Numbered from the stretch's first letter, positions 1 to 8,931 are shown. The stretch is DNA of 34,054 nucleotides from an uncultured beta proteobacterium (GCA_903856025.1 CAIOAQ010000275.1:1-34054); one strand, 5' to 3'. The notes: generated by a model not told the origin, from the letters alone. Made by a program: numbers and translations.

Positions 1-474
1 TACAGTGCCAATTCCGTGGTTCAGTATTCGGAACTGGCACATTCGACTGTCAACCTGGTGCGTGACGCCCGCATGATGACTGTGGGGGGGGGTGTCCAGC
101 GCACATTCGCATCAGACTGGCATCCCAGCCTTGGCCTGCAGGTCACTTATGCAAAAGAAGCCAACCTGCATTTGCGCAACGATTTAAGCAGAGACCTGTT
201 GACAGCGCGGGTGTCTGGGCAAGCGAACCCCACCGATCGAATAGGTCTGAGCGTTGGTATTGCATGGCAACAAAGTTTGTATGACCAAGCCGATATTGCT
301 TTTGGTACAGCGCGACGGGATGTGATGTGGACTGGCGATGCTGGGATGAACTATTTATGGAGCCGTAATTGGCTGATTCGTGCAGATCTTCAATACACCG
401 ACAACGAGTCGAACCAGGCTTTGTATTCCTATCGTCGCCTTCTTGTGGGTTTGCGGACCCGTTACCTTTTTTAG
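1..474 (+). CDS. Outer-membrane beta-barrel protein, C-terminal part (5' end outside window)
   Basis: The frame is open from base 1 to the TAG at 472-474, so the start lies upstream of the window. The visible ~157 residues show alternating polar/hydrophobic strands rich in Tyr, Trp, Leu and Arg. They end in a final strand, VGLRTRYLF, with the C-terminal Phe typical of BAM-assembled outer-membrane barrels. The penultimate pattern (a SNQALYSYRR loop followed by the last strand) resembles the barrel of TPR-plus-barrel proteins such as Slam (DUF560). That family assignment is inference, because no TPR part is visible. Nine bases separate it from the FecR gene, so the two are probably co-transcribed. 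It may be the export or anchoring partner of the two proteins that follow. Confidence 0.6.
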   Translation, partial: YSANSVVQYSELAHSTVNLVRDARMMTVGGGVQRTFASDWHPSLGLQVTYAKEANLHLRNDLSRDLLTARVSGQANPTDRIGLSVGIAWQQSLYDQADIAFGTARRDVMWTGDAGMNYLWSRNWLIRADLQYTDNESNQALYSYRRLLVGLRTRYLF

Positions 475-483
475 GGATTGATC

Positions 484-1647
484 ATGCATCGTTTACTGGT
501 GGGACTCCTGGTGGCTTTAATGACGACTGCCGTTATGGCTGGAGATGTTCGGGTGTTGTCGGTGCTTGGTCAGGTGCAGCGGTTGAACCAAGGGCAGTGG
601 GTACCTTTGAAGGTAGGGGATGCGATTCAGGGGGCATTTGATGTTCGTTCGGGTGAACTTGGAACTGCGCAACTCTTGCTGGATGGCGGCGCTGTTTTGG
701 AAGTTCCACGTAGCAGCGAAATTGCAGTCCTGGTTACGCCGCAGACCGTCCTCAAACTCGTCAGTGGTGGGCTGAGCGTTTTGGCGGGCAAGCAAGAGGT
801 CAATCTGCAAGCACTGGGTTTTGACTTCCGGACTGGGGGATACCTTCGTTTGCACCATTGTGGGGCTGGTTGCAAGGAGGTAACTGGTTTGTATGGCAAA
901 GCGTTTGCTGGCGAAGTTATTGTGGAGTACCCAGGTGGACGATCCGTTCTTAAAGCAAAACCTTTCAGGGTCACAGCAGGAGGTAGACGCCCGGTGCTGT
1001 TGGCGCGCGATACAGATTTGCTGTCTGATGACAATCAACTCGAACTGGCAGCAAAGTCAAAATTGGTGTTGGCTGATCAAATAAAAGTTGGCATGGATGC
1101 TTTCAAGGCCGGTCAATTTAGTCAAGCTCGGGAGGTCCTGCTTGCCGTGAGGGAGACTTCACCCACAGAAAAAATTGTGTCTTATTATTTGGGGTTGATC
1201 GCGCTTGAGCTCAAGGACAACGATGCAGCTTTGAAGCATTTGCAGCAGTATGCAATTGATGATCCACAGTCTGCTCGCGACCGGGGCGTGAATCAATTAG
1301 TCACATTGTTGCTGACCAATCAGTTGCAAAATGAAGTCAAGCAGGCCTTGCAAACGGAGAGCGCAATTTCCGCCGAAAAACCAGAACCCAACACCATCGC
1401 TGTGCAGGCGTTTACCAATCGTGGTGACCCCGCCTATGCCGCTTTGGCCAAAGGGATCGCGGCAATGGTCATCACCGATTTAAGTAAGGTGCCTGGTCTC
1501 AAGGTGCTGGAGCGACAGAAGGTACAGAAGTTAATGGATGAGATTCAACTAAGCGAAAGTGGGTTGGTGACCCAGGACACGATGGTCAAGGCGGGGCGCC
1601 TGATTCGTGCCGAAAAGGTGGTTGTAGGCAGCTTTGGAGTGCAATGA
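484..1647 (+). CDS. FecR-domain, TPR and CsgG-like N-half periplasmic protein
   Basis: The ATG at 484 is preferred over the in-frame TTG at 478 because AGGG at 473-476 is well spaced from it. Residues 1-19 form a signal peptide ending VMA. Residues ~22-165 read as a FecR-type beta domain, 195-262 as TPR-like helices, and 303-387 as the first half of a CsgG-like domain: an IAVQAF strand, then VLERQKVQKLMDE, then AEKVVVGSF. In the two CsgG-like proteins encoded at 3002-6585 the same domain continues with further strands after the equivalent GSF/GTF. Here it stops two residues later at TGA, and the continuation is found at the start of the next gene. The role is probably scaffold or sensor in the periplasm or at the outer membrane. 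Two cysteines (126, 130) lie in the FecR part. Confidence 0.75.
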   Translation: MHRLLVGLLVALMTTAVMAGDVRVLSVLGQVQRLNQGQWVPLKVGDAIQGAFDVRSGELGTAQLLLDGGAVLEVPRSSEIAVLVTPQTVLKLVSGGLSVLAGKQEVNLQALGFDFRTGGYLRLHHCGAGCKEVTGLYGKAFAGEVIVEYPGGRSVLKAKPFRVTAGGRRPVLLARDTDLLSDDNQLELAAKSKLVLADQIKVGMDAFKAGQFSQAREVLLAVRETSPTEKIVSYYLGLIALELKDNDAALKHLQQYAIDDPQSARDRGVNQLVTLLLTNQLQNEVKQALQTESAISAEKPEPNTIAVQAFTNRGDPAYAALAKGIAAMVITDLSKVPGLKVLERQKVQKLMDEIQLSESGLVTQDTMVKAGRLIRAEKVVVGSFGVQ

Positions 1648-2987
1648 TGAGGACCAATAAATGTCTCGGTGTTTTGTTGGTGGCCTCGTCGGCTTTTGTG
1701 GCGCATGCGGAGCGCTTTGATCTGGAGAGCGCCATCATTGAGAGTGCAAGCTCAAAGGCCATAGGCGGGGGTAAAAAAAGTGGTGATGTGTCCACTTTTT
1801 TCACGGCCCAAAAAGAAATGGTTTATGCCGCCTTAAGTGACCTTGGCATACCACTGGAGAGTTTGCCAGTGGATATCCGGCGCAATGTTGAGCGCATGCA
1901 CACCACCAATTTTGCAGCGTTCAAAATGTTTTCATTGGGCCTCAATGCGCAGGACCAGGGCAAGTTTGCCGAAGCCAAGGCCTTCTTTGAAAAAGCGGTT
2001 GAACTGGATCCAAATTTCGAGTTGGCGGGCAATCTGGTTGTCTCCATGCCGGGCAGTAACGTTGCTGGTACCGTTCAGTTGCAAGCGGCTTTGGCTGCTG
2101 CGGCAAAAGCCGCTACGACGTCCGGCAAAGTTCAAGTCGAAGTAGATCTGTCAGGTGCAATTGCCGCTTTGCAGTCCGGTCAATCGGTTGTGGTGGGGAG
2201 TAAACCTGATGCCAGCGTGAGTACAGCCAGCGCAAAAGACGCAAGCAACAATTTCACCACAAACCCAGCTGGCTCAGGCTCTAACTATGCCGACCGGCGT
2301 GTTGTGGCTGTGAGCTACCTGCGGCAAGATGCAACGGGCATTCCAATTGCAATTGCCTCGACCAACGAATGGACATTGGACCAGGTGACTGCCGATTCGA
2401 CCGGATTAGTCAAAGTGGGTGATGCTGCGGTGTTTCAGGCTACCCGATCGAATGCAACCGACCAGCCCACTGGTTCAGTTGTTTTAAGCAGCGGTTCTAC
2501 GGTGTCTTGGGGTACCTGGCAAACAGGCGCGGGAAGTTACACGGTTTCGTCCAACGGTGCCGCCATGACCAATCTTGGACCGCAATTTCAATACATGATC
2601 GGGCAGGCGACGCGCGCCATGCCCACGACAGGCGTGACAGCATTTGTTCCGGCTGGTGGTTTCCTGAACAATGTAAGTGGGACCATTGGTGTTGATTTTG
2701 TCAACCAGGCAGTTCAGTTGAACAATCTTGGCTTTGGCATCGGTAACCTGAATTTTGCAAACCTGAATGGTGCTGCGGTCTATTCCACCACCATTGGTTC
2801 AGGTTTTTTCAAAGGTAACTACGCATCCGGAACCTGTACGGGTTGCACAGCGTTTTCACCGGAAGCCAGCGTTTTCACAGGTAATTTTCTTGGTAAAACG
2901 GCTGATGGCTTGATGTTTTCAACGGTGCTTGCGACTGGAAACGGAACTGTTTCCGGCGTGCACGCATTTTCCAGGCCTGGTCCTTAA
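1644..2987 (+). CDS. Secreted protein: CsgG-like C-half, TPR, TbpB-like barrel domain
   Basis: It overlaps the FecR gene by 4 bp (ATGA). The second ATG at 1647 is better spaced from the GGAG at 1636-1639. Residues 1-22 are a signal peptide ending AHA with no lipobox Cys. Residues 23-70 (ERFDLESAIIES onward) look like the missing second half of the preceding protein's CsgG-like domain. Residues 88-130 are a TPR (a KFAEAKAFFEKAVELDP pattern). The remainder is Gly/Ser/Thr/Asn-rich. Its last ~120 residues alternate strands with phrases such as FTGNFLGKTADGL and GVHAFSR, resembling the C-terminal eight-stranded barrel of TbpB-like or Slam-dependent surface proteins. Cys398 and Cys401 form a CTGC loop. 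The barrel assignment is by pattern only. It converges with the caspase gene 14 bp downstream; no terminator is visible between them. Confidence 0.7.
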   Translation: MMRTNKCLGVLLVASSAFVAHAERFDLESAIIESASSKAIGGGKKSGDVSTFFTAQKEMVYAALSDLGIPLESLPVDIRRNVERMHTTNFAAFKMFSLGLNAQDQGKFAEAKAFFEKAVELDPNFELAGNLVVSMPGSNVAGTVQLQAALAAAAKAATTSGKVQVEVDLSGAIAALQSGQSVVVGSKPDASVSTASAKDASNNFTTNPAGSGSNYADRRVVAVSYLRQDATGIPIAIASTNEWTLDQVTADSTGLVKVGDAAVFQATRSNATDQPTGSVVLSSGSTVSWGTWQTGAGSYTVSSNGAAMTNLGPQFQYMIGQATRAMPTTGVTAFVPAGGFLNNVSGTIGVDFVNQAVQLNNLGFGIGNLNFANLNGAAVYSTTIGSGFFKGNYASGTCTGCTAFSPEASVFTGNFLGKTADGLMFSTVLATGNGTVSGVHAFSRPGP

Positions 2988-3001
2988 TCTCGGACACTTC
3001 G

Positions 3002-5848
3002 TTATTGGAGGCTTGATTTCAGGATGATTTTTTGGTTCTTGGACCAGGTGCCTTTTTTCTCTACAACCTTGGCATAGGACATCAAGTCTTCTGAGGCCGT
3101 AATTTCCAGTTGCCCCAGCTTGGTTTCACGATAACCCAGAATGCGGCCATTGAGCTCAATGGGTACACCTTCACCCAGTACGTTGAACGCTTGACCTGGG
3201 GTGGCACCGTGTTTTTTACCCAGGTTGATGATGATGGACTGGTCATCGTCAGCCATGGCGATGCGACCTTTGAGCGGGTATTTTTCGTGGATATTTTTGG
3301 CGACAGCCTCCGCCATGTCCTCAGCCAGTGAAACCGGATCTATGGTAATGTTTCGTTGAGTGGCTGAATAGGCGATGTTGCTGGTTTCGGTGTCTATGAT
3401 ACGCATGGACACAGCTTTGCTCTGGCCTGCACCGGTGAACGTGCCGGTGGTGATCAATCGTGCCGCCATGATTCTGCCCAGTCGCAACTGCGTATCAGGG
3501 TCGGCCAGCTCAGAGGATCCAAGTTTCAGTTCTGCCAGAAGTTTGTCAAGTATGGCACGGTCCACCACGGTGATGCCTTTGTTGAGCAAAGCTTGTGAAA
3601 ATTCCTGTAGCAAAAGCTTGTCCATGCCCAGCTTGCCCAACAGCTCCGTGTCTCCGCTGGTTTGGAAATCCAAAACCGAAACTGCCATGGCTTGAGATGT
3701 CCAGTCATCTGCGGGGCGGGCAGGTTTGGTGTTTTTCTGCTCCTTGAACCGCGCAACCAGCTCTTTGACTGATTCGTCGATGTAGCGTTGCCGTTCCAGA
3801 TCCATTTTTTGTTTGCCGGCCTGTTCAGCTTGATGCAGAAGCGCCAGCACTGCCCGATCGCGGGGGGCACGTTCGCCAGCTTGTTTCAATAGCTCCAGCG
3901 CCTGCGCGTTATTGCCCATGGACTGAAGTACGGCGGCCTGGTTGGCTAAGGCATCCGCCGCATAGGGGTTGACCTCGACAGCTTCCTTGTAAGCGGTCAC
4001 CGCGATGGACGGTGAAATTTTCTTAAGCAAATTCCCGCGTGCAGTTGTAGCCTCGGCAGTTTGCCAGGAAAAATCTGCCACAGCGTTGGAAGAAGATGCA
4101 ATCGCAACCGCCTGCTCGGCACCATTGCTGTCACCCTTGGCGGCAAGTACCTTCGCTCGTGTCATTTGTGAAGAGGTGCGATTGGGGTTTAACTTTATAG
4201 CGGCATCAGACTCTGCGAGCGCCTTCTCGAGATCGCCTGCCAACAAGGCCACTTCGGCCAAACCTTCGTGTCCTCGCATGGCCATATCTTTGCGTGAATC
4301 CGCAGTCGCAGCTTTGAAAATAACCATGGCATCTGCGGACTTATTTTGCCTGAGCAGGCTGTAAGCATTGCCAATCTGTGCCAAGGTCATCGTTGGCAGC
4401 AATCCCCTGAGGGAGTTGAAGAGTTGACTGGCAGCTACCGGGTTTCCGCGTGTCAGCATGGATTCGGCCAAAGAAAAGATCACGGTATCGTTGCTTGAAC
4501 CTCCGCCATTGATCACACTGGTGACTGTGCCGCCTTGCGTGGTCACGACCACTGTGGGGAGCATGTCAGAGATGTGAAATTTTTTGAGAATTTCTTCGTC
4601 GGCACTCACCAGATGGAAATTGCTGCTCTCTTTGACGCTTAGGCTTTCCAGTGCACTTGTCGGCATCTTTCCAAAAGCCAGCACCACGAGTCCATCATTT
4701 TTATATTGTGCCGACAAATCACGCAGACGGGACAGTGTTTCCAAGCAACCTTTGCATCGTTGGGTATCAAAAAAATACAAGACCGACATGGGATTTTTTG
4801 AAATGGCATCGTTATTGATGGCGGCTTTCCCTACAGAAAAAGTATTGAAAGGAGGCACAGTCTCTCCTATACGCATCGTTGCGCGCTCGACCATCGTGCG
4901 CCCGGTGGCTTCTTTCTTCGCGGAAAACTCAGCAATGCGGTTCTGTGCCAAGCTGACAAATGTTCCTTGTGGGAAATCTTTCAGATAGGCTTTGAAGTCA
5001 TTGATAAAGGTGCTGTTCTTGATGGTTTCCCAGTACGCAACATCTGCCGCATTGCCAGAAACCGGAACGGAAAAACTTGCGCCGTCCAATGGAATGAGAA
5101 AGAAGTCTTCGCCTTTGAGGCTGCTTTCTTCTCGTGGGCTTTGACCGCCGCCGGATTCGCGCTCGACACCATCACGGGTGCGCTTGAAAATCTGCTCAAT
5201 CGTTAATCCTGGAATACGGATGTTGGAGAGCAGGTATTTGGAATACAAACCATTGCGTCCGCTGCCATCGCTGGCTTCTGTGCCTGGTGCTGTGGAAAAA
5301 GCAACCAATGCGCCGCTTGGGGCATCCATCCGCGCCAGTCCGCTAGATGAAGATAAAGAGCGAGACTTTTTTCCGTAGAAGGGGTTGTTGCGGCACGCAT
5401 CCAGTATCACCACGCTGATGCGATTGTTGGCTTCTTCCAGGCGGCGCATGACGAAGTTGATGTCAATGGCGTAATCTTCCACATCCTGCTCAGATTTGTA
5501 TTGGCGACCAACAGGTAGCAGGAAGTTTTTCCCGTTTACTTGTACGCCGTGCCCCGCGAAGAAGAAAAAGCCTGCGGCATCCTTGTTCTTCTTCATCAAT
5601 TCGCCAAAGTCTCGGATGGCTGTTTTCATGCCCTCAGCGTTGAGGTTTTCACGCTGGATGATGTCAAAGCCGACGCTTTTGAGGGCGTTGCCCATGTCCT
5701 GTACATCGTTGACTGGATTGGACAAGGGGGCGAAATCGTAGCCGCCATTGCCAATGAGCAACGCAATTCGTTTTTCTGTCGCTGCATGCAACAGCGTCGT
5801 TGAAAAGCCGATGACAAAGATGAGCAGGATGCGTAAAAACGTAGTCAT
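3002..5848 (-). CDS. Caspase-like / thioredoxin-like / TPR / CsgG-like fusion protein
   Basis: This is a 948-residue exported protein with an N-terminal signal sequence (about 1-23). Residues 25-255 are a peptidase C14 (caspase-like) domain with the catalytic dyad visible: His100 in FFAGHGVQ and Cys152 in ILDACRNNPF. Residues ~335-450 look thioredoxin-like, with CKGC at 365-368 and a later LPTVVV strand. Residues ~455-690 are TPR-type helices. Residues 720-858 are a CsgG-like domain (AVSVLDFQ, VVDRAILDKLLAELKLGSS, AARLITTGTF), followed by a ~90-residue beta-rich tail. It starts 5 bp after the small CsgG-like gene and is the last gene of the CHASE2 operon. It is likely periplasmic. Proteolytic activity is inferred from the intact dyad; the substrate is unknown. 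The combination with a thioredoxin fold is unusual. Confidence 0.85.
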   Translation of the reverse strand: MTTFLRILLIFVIGFSTTLLHAATEKRIALLIGNGGYDFAPLSNPVNDVQDMGNALKSVGFDIIQRENLNAEGMKTAIRDFGELMKKNKDAAGFFFFAGHGVQVNGKNFLLPVGRQYKSEQDVEDYAIDINFVMRRLEEANNRISVVILDACRNNPFYGKKSRSLSSSSGLARMDAPSGALVAFSTAPGTEASDGSGRNGLYSKYLLSNIRIPGLTIEQIFKRTRDGVERESGGGQSPREESSLKGEDFFLIPLDGASFSVPVSGNAADVAYWETIKNSTFINDFKAYLKDFPQGTFVSLAQNRIAEFSAKKEATGRTMVERATMRIGETVPPFNTFSVGKAAINNDAISKNPMSVLYFFDTQRCKGCLETLSRLRDLSAQYKNDGLVVLAFGKMPTSALESLSVKESSNFHLVSADEEILKKFHISDMLPTVVVTTQGGTVTSVINGGGSSNDTVIFSLAESMLTRGNPVAASQLFNSLRGLLPTMTLAQIGNAYSLLRQNKSADAMVIFKAATADSRKDMAMRGHEGLAEVALLAGDLEKALAESDAAIKLNPNRTSSQMTRAKVLAAKGDSNGAEQAVAIASSSNAVADFSWQTAEATTARGNLLKKISPSIAVTAYKEAVEVNPYAADALANQAAVLQSMGNNAQALELLKQAGERAPRDRAVLALLHQAEQAGKQKMDLERQRYIDESVKELVARFKEQKNTKPARPADDWTSQAMAVSVLDFQTSGDTELLGKLGMDKLLLQEFSQALLNKGITVVDRAILDKLLAELKLGSSELADPDTQLRLGRIMAARLITTGTFTGAGQSKAVSMRIIDTETSNIAYSATQRNITIDPVSLAEDMAEAVAKNIHEKYPLKGRIAMADDDQSIIINLGKKHGATPGQAFNVLGEGVPIELNGRILGYRETKLGQLEITASEDLMSYAKVVEKKGTWSKNQKIILKSSLQ

Positions 5849-5853
5849 GATGG

Positions 5854-6585
5854 TTATTGCCTCGATAGCTGATCTAGTGCCAGTTTGATCTGGCGTTCGG
5901 CAGCGGAAAAGTTGGGGCTGACGGCAAGAATGGCGCTGAATGTTTCGATTGCGCCAGCATAGTCCTTGTGATCCATTTGTGCCAGTCCCTGATTGAATTG
6001 GCGGTTCAAATCGTCACTTGTCGAAACAGTTGCTGCCCCTGTCCGATTCTTTACGGAGAGGGCCTCAAGCTTGGACACCAACGCACCAGCGACCTCCGGC
6101 ATCTTCTGCAGGAGGTCATTGACTTGCGCGCTGACCTCACTTGTGGCAAGAACTTCAGAGGTCTCAGTGGACACCAGTCGCACGTCCAGTCTGGCTTGAT
6201 CGCCAATGCGCATGATGCTGCCAAACACCATGTTTTTAGCACCTGCCAGACGACCAAGACGCAGGCGCGTATCCTCATCAGCCAAGGCGGATGACCCCAA
6301 CTTTTGCTCGTCCAAAATTTCGCGCAGCCGAGATCTTTCGATGACGTGCAGCGTGGAACGGGTGAGTAACTGTTCGATCAACAACTCGGGCAATGAGGTC
6401 GCTAAAGGGGTGGTCGTGTCGTTGGGGATTGTTGTGATGCTGTGTGTGTCAAAGTCCCAGACTGCCAACGGGTCATCTGCACCACCCTGAGCCAAGGTGT
6501 TCTCCATGAGCAAGCCCAGCATCAGCACCGTGCAAACAAAATAGACCCAGATTTTTGGGCGGTTGAAGATGGCAAATCGTTTCAT
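5854..6585 (-). CDS. CsgG-like lipid-free exported protein with C-terminal TPR
   Basis: The ATG at 6585 gives 243 residues and is preferred to an upstream in-frame GTG at 6645 because it places the hydrophobic segment (about 12-32, ending TLAQ) at the N terminus as a signal peptide or anchor. Residues ~39-175 are a CsgG-like domain sharing the pattern HVIERSRLREILDEQKLG, SALADEDTRLRLGRL and AKNMVFGS with the caspase fusion. Residues ~192-240 form one TPR-like hairpin. It lacks a lipobox, unlike the curli-pore lipoprotein CsgG itself, so it should not be called a curli secretin. It lies 87 bp after the CHASE2 cyclase and 5 bp before the caspase gene, on one strand. It probably contributes a TolB/CsgG-type structural module to the same envelope complex. 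Confidence 0.8.
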   Translation of the reverse strand: MKRFAIFNRPKIWVYFVCTVLMLGLLMENTLAQGGADDPLAVWDFDTHSITTIPNDTTTPLATSLPELLIEQLLTRSTLHVIERSRLREILDEQKLGSSALADEDTRLRLGRLAGAKNMVFGSIMRIGDQARLDVRLVSTETSEVLATSEVSAQVNDLLQKMPEVAGALVSKLEALSVKNRTGAATVSTSDDLNRQFNQGLAQMDHKDYAGAIETFSAILAVSPNFSAAERQIKLALDQLSRQ

Positions 6586-6672
6586 GACGGCTTGAGTGGC
6601 ATCAAACTTCACTGAGGTTTCGGGTTGGATAACTCGGCTATACACGGTACTTCGTGGCGGACGCTATGGGGG

Positions 6673-8931
6673 TTACTTGGTTTCAAAAGTGTAAACGCCA
6701 TCCCAATCTTCGGGGGGTGGTTGATTTGCAAAATGCAGGATGCGGTGCATGTAAATTTGATAGAGCTTTCGGTTGGGGTCTTTGGCGCGCAATGCATCAA
6801 ATGCCGCCTGTGCTGCTTCCCAATGCTGCGAACGGTACAAGGCGAGCGCGCGGTCGTAAGCTGCCAGGTGTTCCAGTACTGCAGGCGTGATCCGCTCAGT
6901 GAGCCCCAATGGTTCATAGATGCGCACAGGTTTGTCTTTGCCTTTGACACGCACGCAATCAAGTTCACGAAATGTGAAGTCGGTCAAACCATTGCGTGTG
7001 AATTCACTGACGATGATGTCGACACCATATTGTTTGGTCAAGCTTTCGAGTCTGGAACCCAGATTCACAGCATCACCCATCACCGTATAAGCAAGTCGAA
7101 ACTCAGAACCCATGTTGCCAACGGTCATCTCTCCGGTATTTACGCCAACTCCAATGGCAATGGGCGGCCAGCCATGCGCTTTGAACTGCTCTTGCAAGGT
7201 GGCCAATTCGGCCACCATGTCCAATGCTGCCAGCACAGCGGATCGGGCATGTTGTGGGTCGCTGACTGGTGCACCCCAAAAAGCCATGATGGCATCGCCC
7301 ATGTATTTATCGATGGTGCCACGATGGCGATGAATCACATGGGTCATCGGGGTCAAATACGCATTCATGAGTTGCGTCAGTTGATTGGGCTTCAAACCTT
7401 CTGAAATATGGGTGAATCCACGTACATCCGAGAACAACACGGTTAGTTCGCGTCCTTCACCTTTGAGGCTGTAGGCACCAGGATCCTGTGCCATCTCGTC
7501 AACCAGTTCTGGCGGGACATATTGGCCAAACAAATGCGCCAGCAGTCGCTTTGCTCGCGAATCTACAAAAAAACCGTAGGACATATTCAGAACAAAAAGC
7601 GCACTCACCAAAATCAGACTGCTGGCCAGTGGCAGTATCAGTTGTTGAAACTGCCAAAAATAGAGATTGCACAACACCATCAGTGCCATCGCGCCGGCCG
7701 ACAAGAGCGTGGCAGGCAAAGGCATAAGCGTTGGCAATGCAAGCGCCAGCGCAATACCTAGCGCAAGGATAAATCCGGCCTCAAGCCCATTTGTGTAGGC
7801 CGGGAGCGCCTTGATGTTGCCGTCCAGAATGGCGGACACCATGTTGGCATGCACCTCCACGCCAGCATACGACTCCTGCACCGGGACAGTGCGCACGTCA
7901 TTCAGCCCAGTCGCCGTGGTTCCGACAAGCACAATGGCGTCACGGAGGATTTCTGGATCAGCCTTGCCCTGCAAGACGTCGCTTGCCGATACATACTGAA
8001 AGGTCCTCTGGCGTCCCCGAAACGGGATCCATGCGCCAACTTGTGCGTCCACGGGAATGCTTTGGTTGCCCAGTTGCAATGTTTCCAATGCGTGAGCACC
8101 AACGAGTGAATATCCCGGCTTCACCGGAGGAGCCTGCAACGCCAAACGGGCCACAGCCAAACTTAAGGTTTCGTATAAATTTCCTTTGTACATTTGCAGC
8201 AGGGAAATTCGCCGGAAAACCCCATCACTTTCCACTAAAGGGGATGCGTTGAAAAAGCCGCCTGCCAGAGCAGCATCTTGGAATTGCGGGAGATTGCCGT
8301 AATAGCCTCTGGCGTTCATGGCACCTACCGATCCGGGCGAAAACTGGTCGCGCCCTATCGCGGGTTCTGGTAGTACGCCCACTTCGGCGGTGTCGTCATC
8401 GCTGTGCGTGAAGAAATAGCCCATGACAATCAATCGATTTTTAAGGCTACGGGCAAACAAATCGTCGTACCGCAGCTGCGGTCGCAAGTGGTCCAGTGCT
8501 TTGGAAAACTGCTCGTTGTCCCTCAGTTCTTGATGTTCAAGTCGTTCCAGAATGTTTAACCCCGAACTGTTGTCATGCTCCGCAAACAACATGTCAAAGC
8601 CGAGCACCTTGATTTGGTACTGGTCAAACAATTTGTTAACCATGTTTGCGAGCTGATTGCGTGGCCATGGCCAGTGCCCCTGCTGCTGAAGGCTTTTTTC
8701 GTCAACATCGACAATCACCACACGCGGATCCCCCGTGTCAGGCATCGTCAACCTCAGGCGTGCGTCGTAGGCGTAGTTTTCAACGCTCTGCACAAAACCC
8801 AGGTTCAGTACGCCGACCGTGTGCAGCAACAAAATCCCAATAACGGCCAGGCTTAAGCTGATGCGCATGGCGTGCCGTTTGAAAAAACCTCTCTTTTTCA
8901 TAGTGGGAAATGATTGTGACGACGCAATCAT
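6673..8931 (-). CDS. CHASE2-domain adenylate cyclase
   Basis: The start at 8931 is chosen because AAGGGG precedes it at good spacing. The longer frame to 9114 would run into hutC, and an ATG at 8901 lacks a ribosome site. The protein has 752 residues: an N-terminal membrane helix (~23-45), an extracytoplasmic CHASE2 sensor (~48-370), three membrane helices (~383-452), then a class III nucleotidyl cyclase domain (~490-675). The cyclase keeps its key residues: metal Asp502 (VLFSDVRGF) and Asp546 (KYMGDAIMAFWG), Lys542 and Asp620 for adenine, and Asn623/Arg627 for the transition state. An ATP-to-cAMP activity is therefore expected. A C-terminal TPR-like hairpin (~690-730) follows. It is the first gene of an operon with two CsgG-like proteins; the ligand is unknown. 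Confidence 0.93.
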   Translation of the reverse strand: MIASSQSFPTMKKRGFFKRHAMRISLSLAVIGILLLHTVGVLNLGFVQSVENYAYDARLRLTMPDTGDPRVVIVDVDEKSLQQQGHWPWPRNQLANMVNKLFDQYQIKVLGFDMLFAEHDNSSGLNILERLEHQELRDNEQFSKALDHLRPQLRYDDLFARSLKNRLIVMGYFFTHSDDDTAEVGVLPEPAIGRDQFSPGSVGAMNARGYYGNLPQFQDAALAGGFFNASPLVESDGVFRRISLLQMYKGNLYETLSLAVARLALQAPPVKPGYSLVGAHALETLQLGNQSIPVDAQVGAWIPFRGRQRTFQYVSASDVLQGKADPEILRDAIVLVGTTATGLNDVRTVPVQESYAGVEVHANMVSAILDGNIKALPAYTNGLEAGFILALGIALALALPTLMPLPATLLSAGAMALMVLCNLYFWQFQQLILPLASSLILVSALFVLNMSYGFFVDSRAKRLLAHLFGQYVPPELVDEMAQDPGAYSLKGEGRELTVLFSDVRGFTHISEGLKPNQLTQLMNAYLTPMTHVIHRHRGTIDKYMGDAIMAFWGAPVSDPQHARSAVLAALDMVAELATLQEQFKAHGWPPIAIGVGVNTGEMTVGNMGSEFRLAYTVMGDAVNLGSRLESLTKQYGVDIIVSEFTRNGLTDFTFRELDCVRVKGKDKPVRIYEPLGLTERITPAVLEHLAAYDRALALYRSQHWEAAQAAFDALRAKDPNRKLYQIYMHRILHFANQPPPEDWDGVYTFETK

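Noticed and set aside
5854-6585. Calling the CsgG-like proteins curli secretion pores
   Set aside because: There is no lipobox, no csgA/B/E/F neighbours, and the domain is fused to TPR or caspase modules, so only the fold is claimed.
6625-7404. 259-codon rightward frame antisense to the CHASE2 cyclase
   Set aside because: It lies wholly across the cyclase catalytic domain, which has clear conserved residues, and has no recognisable domain or ribosome site.
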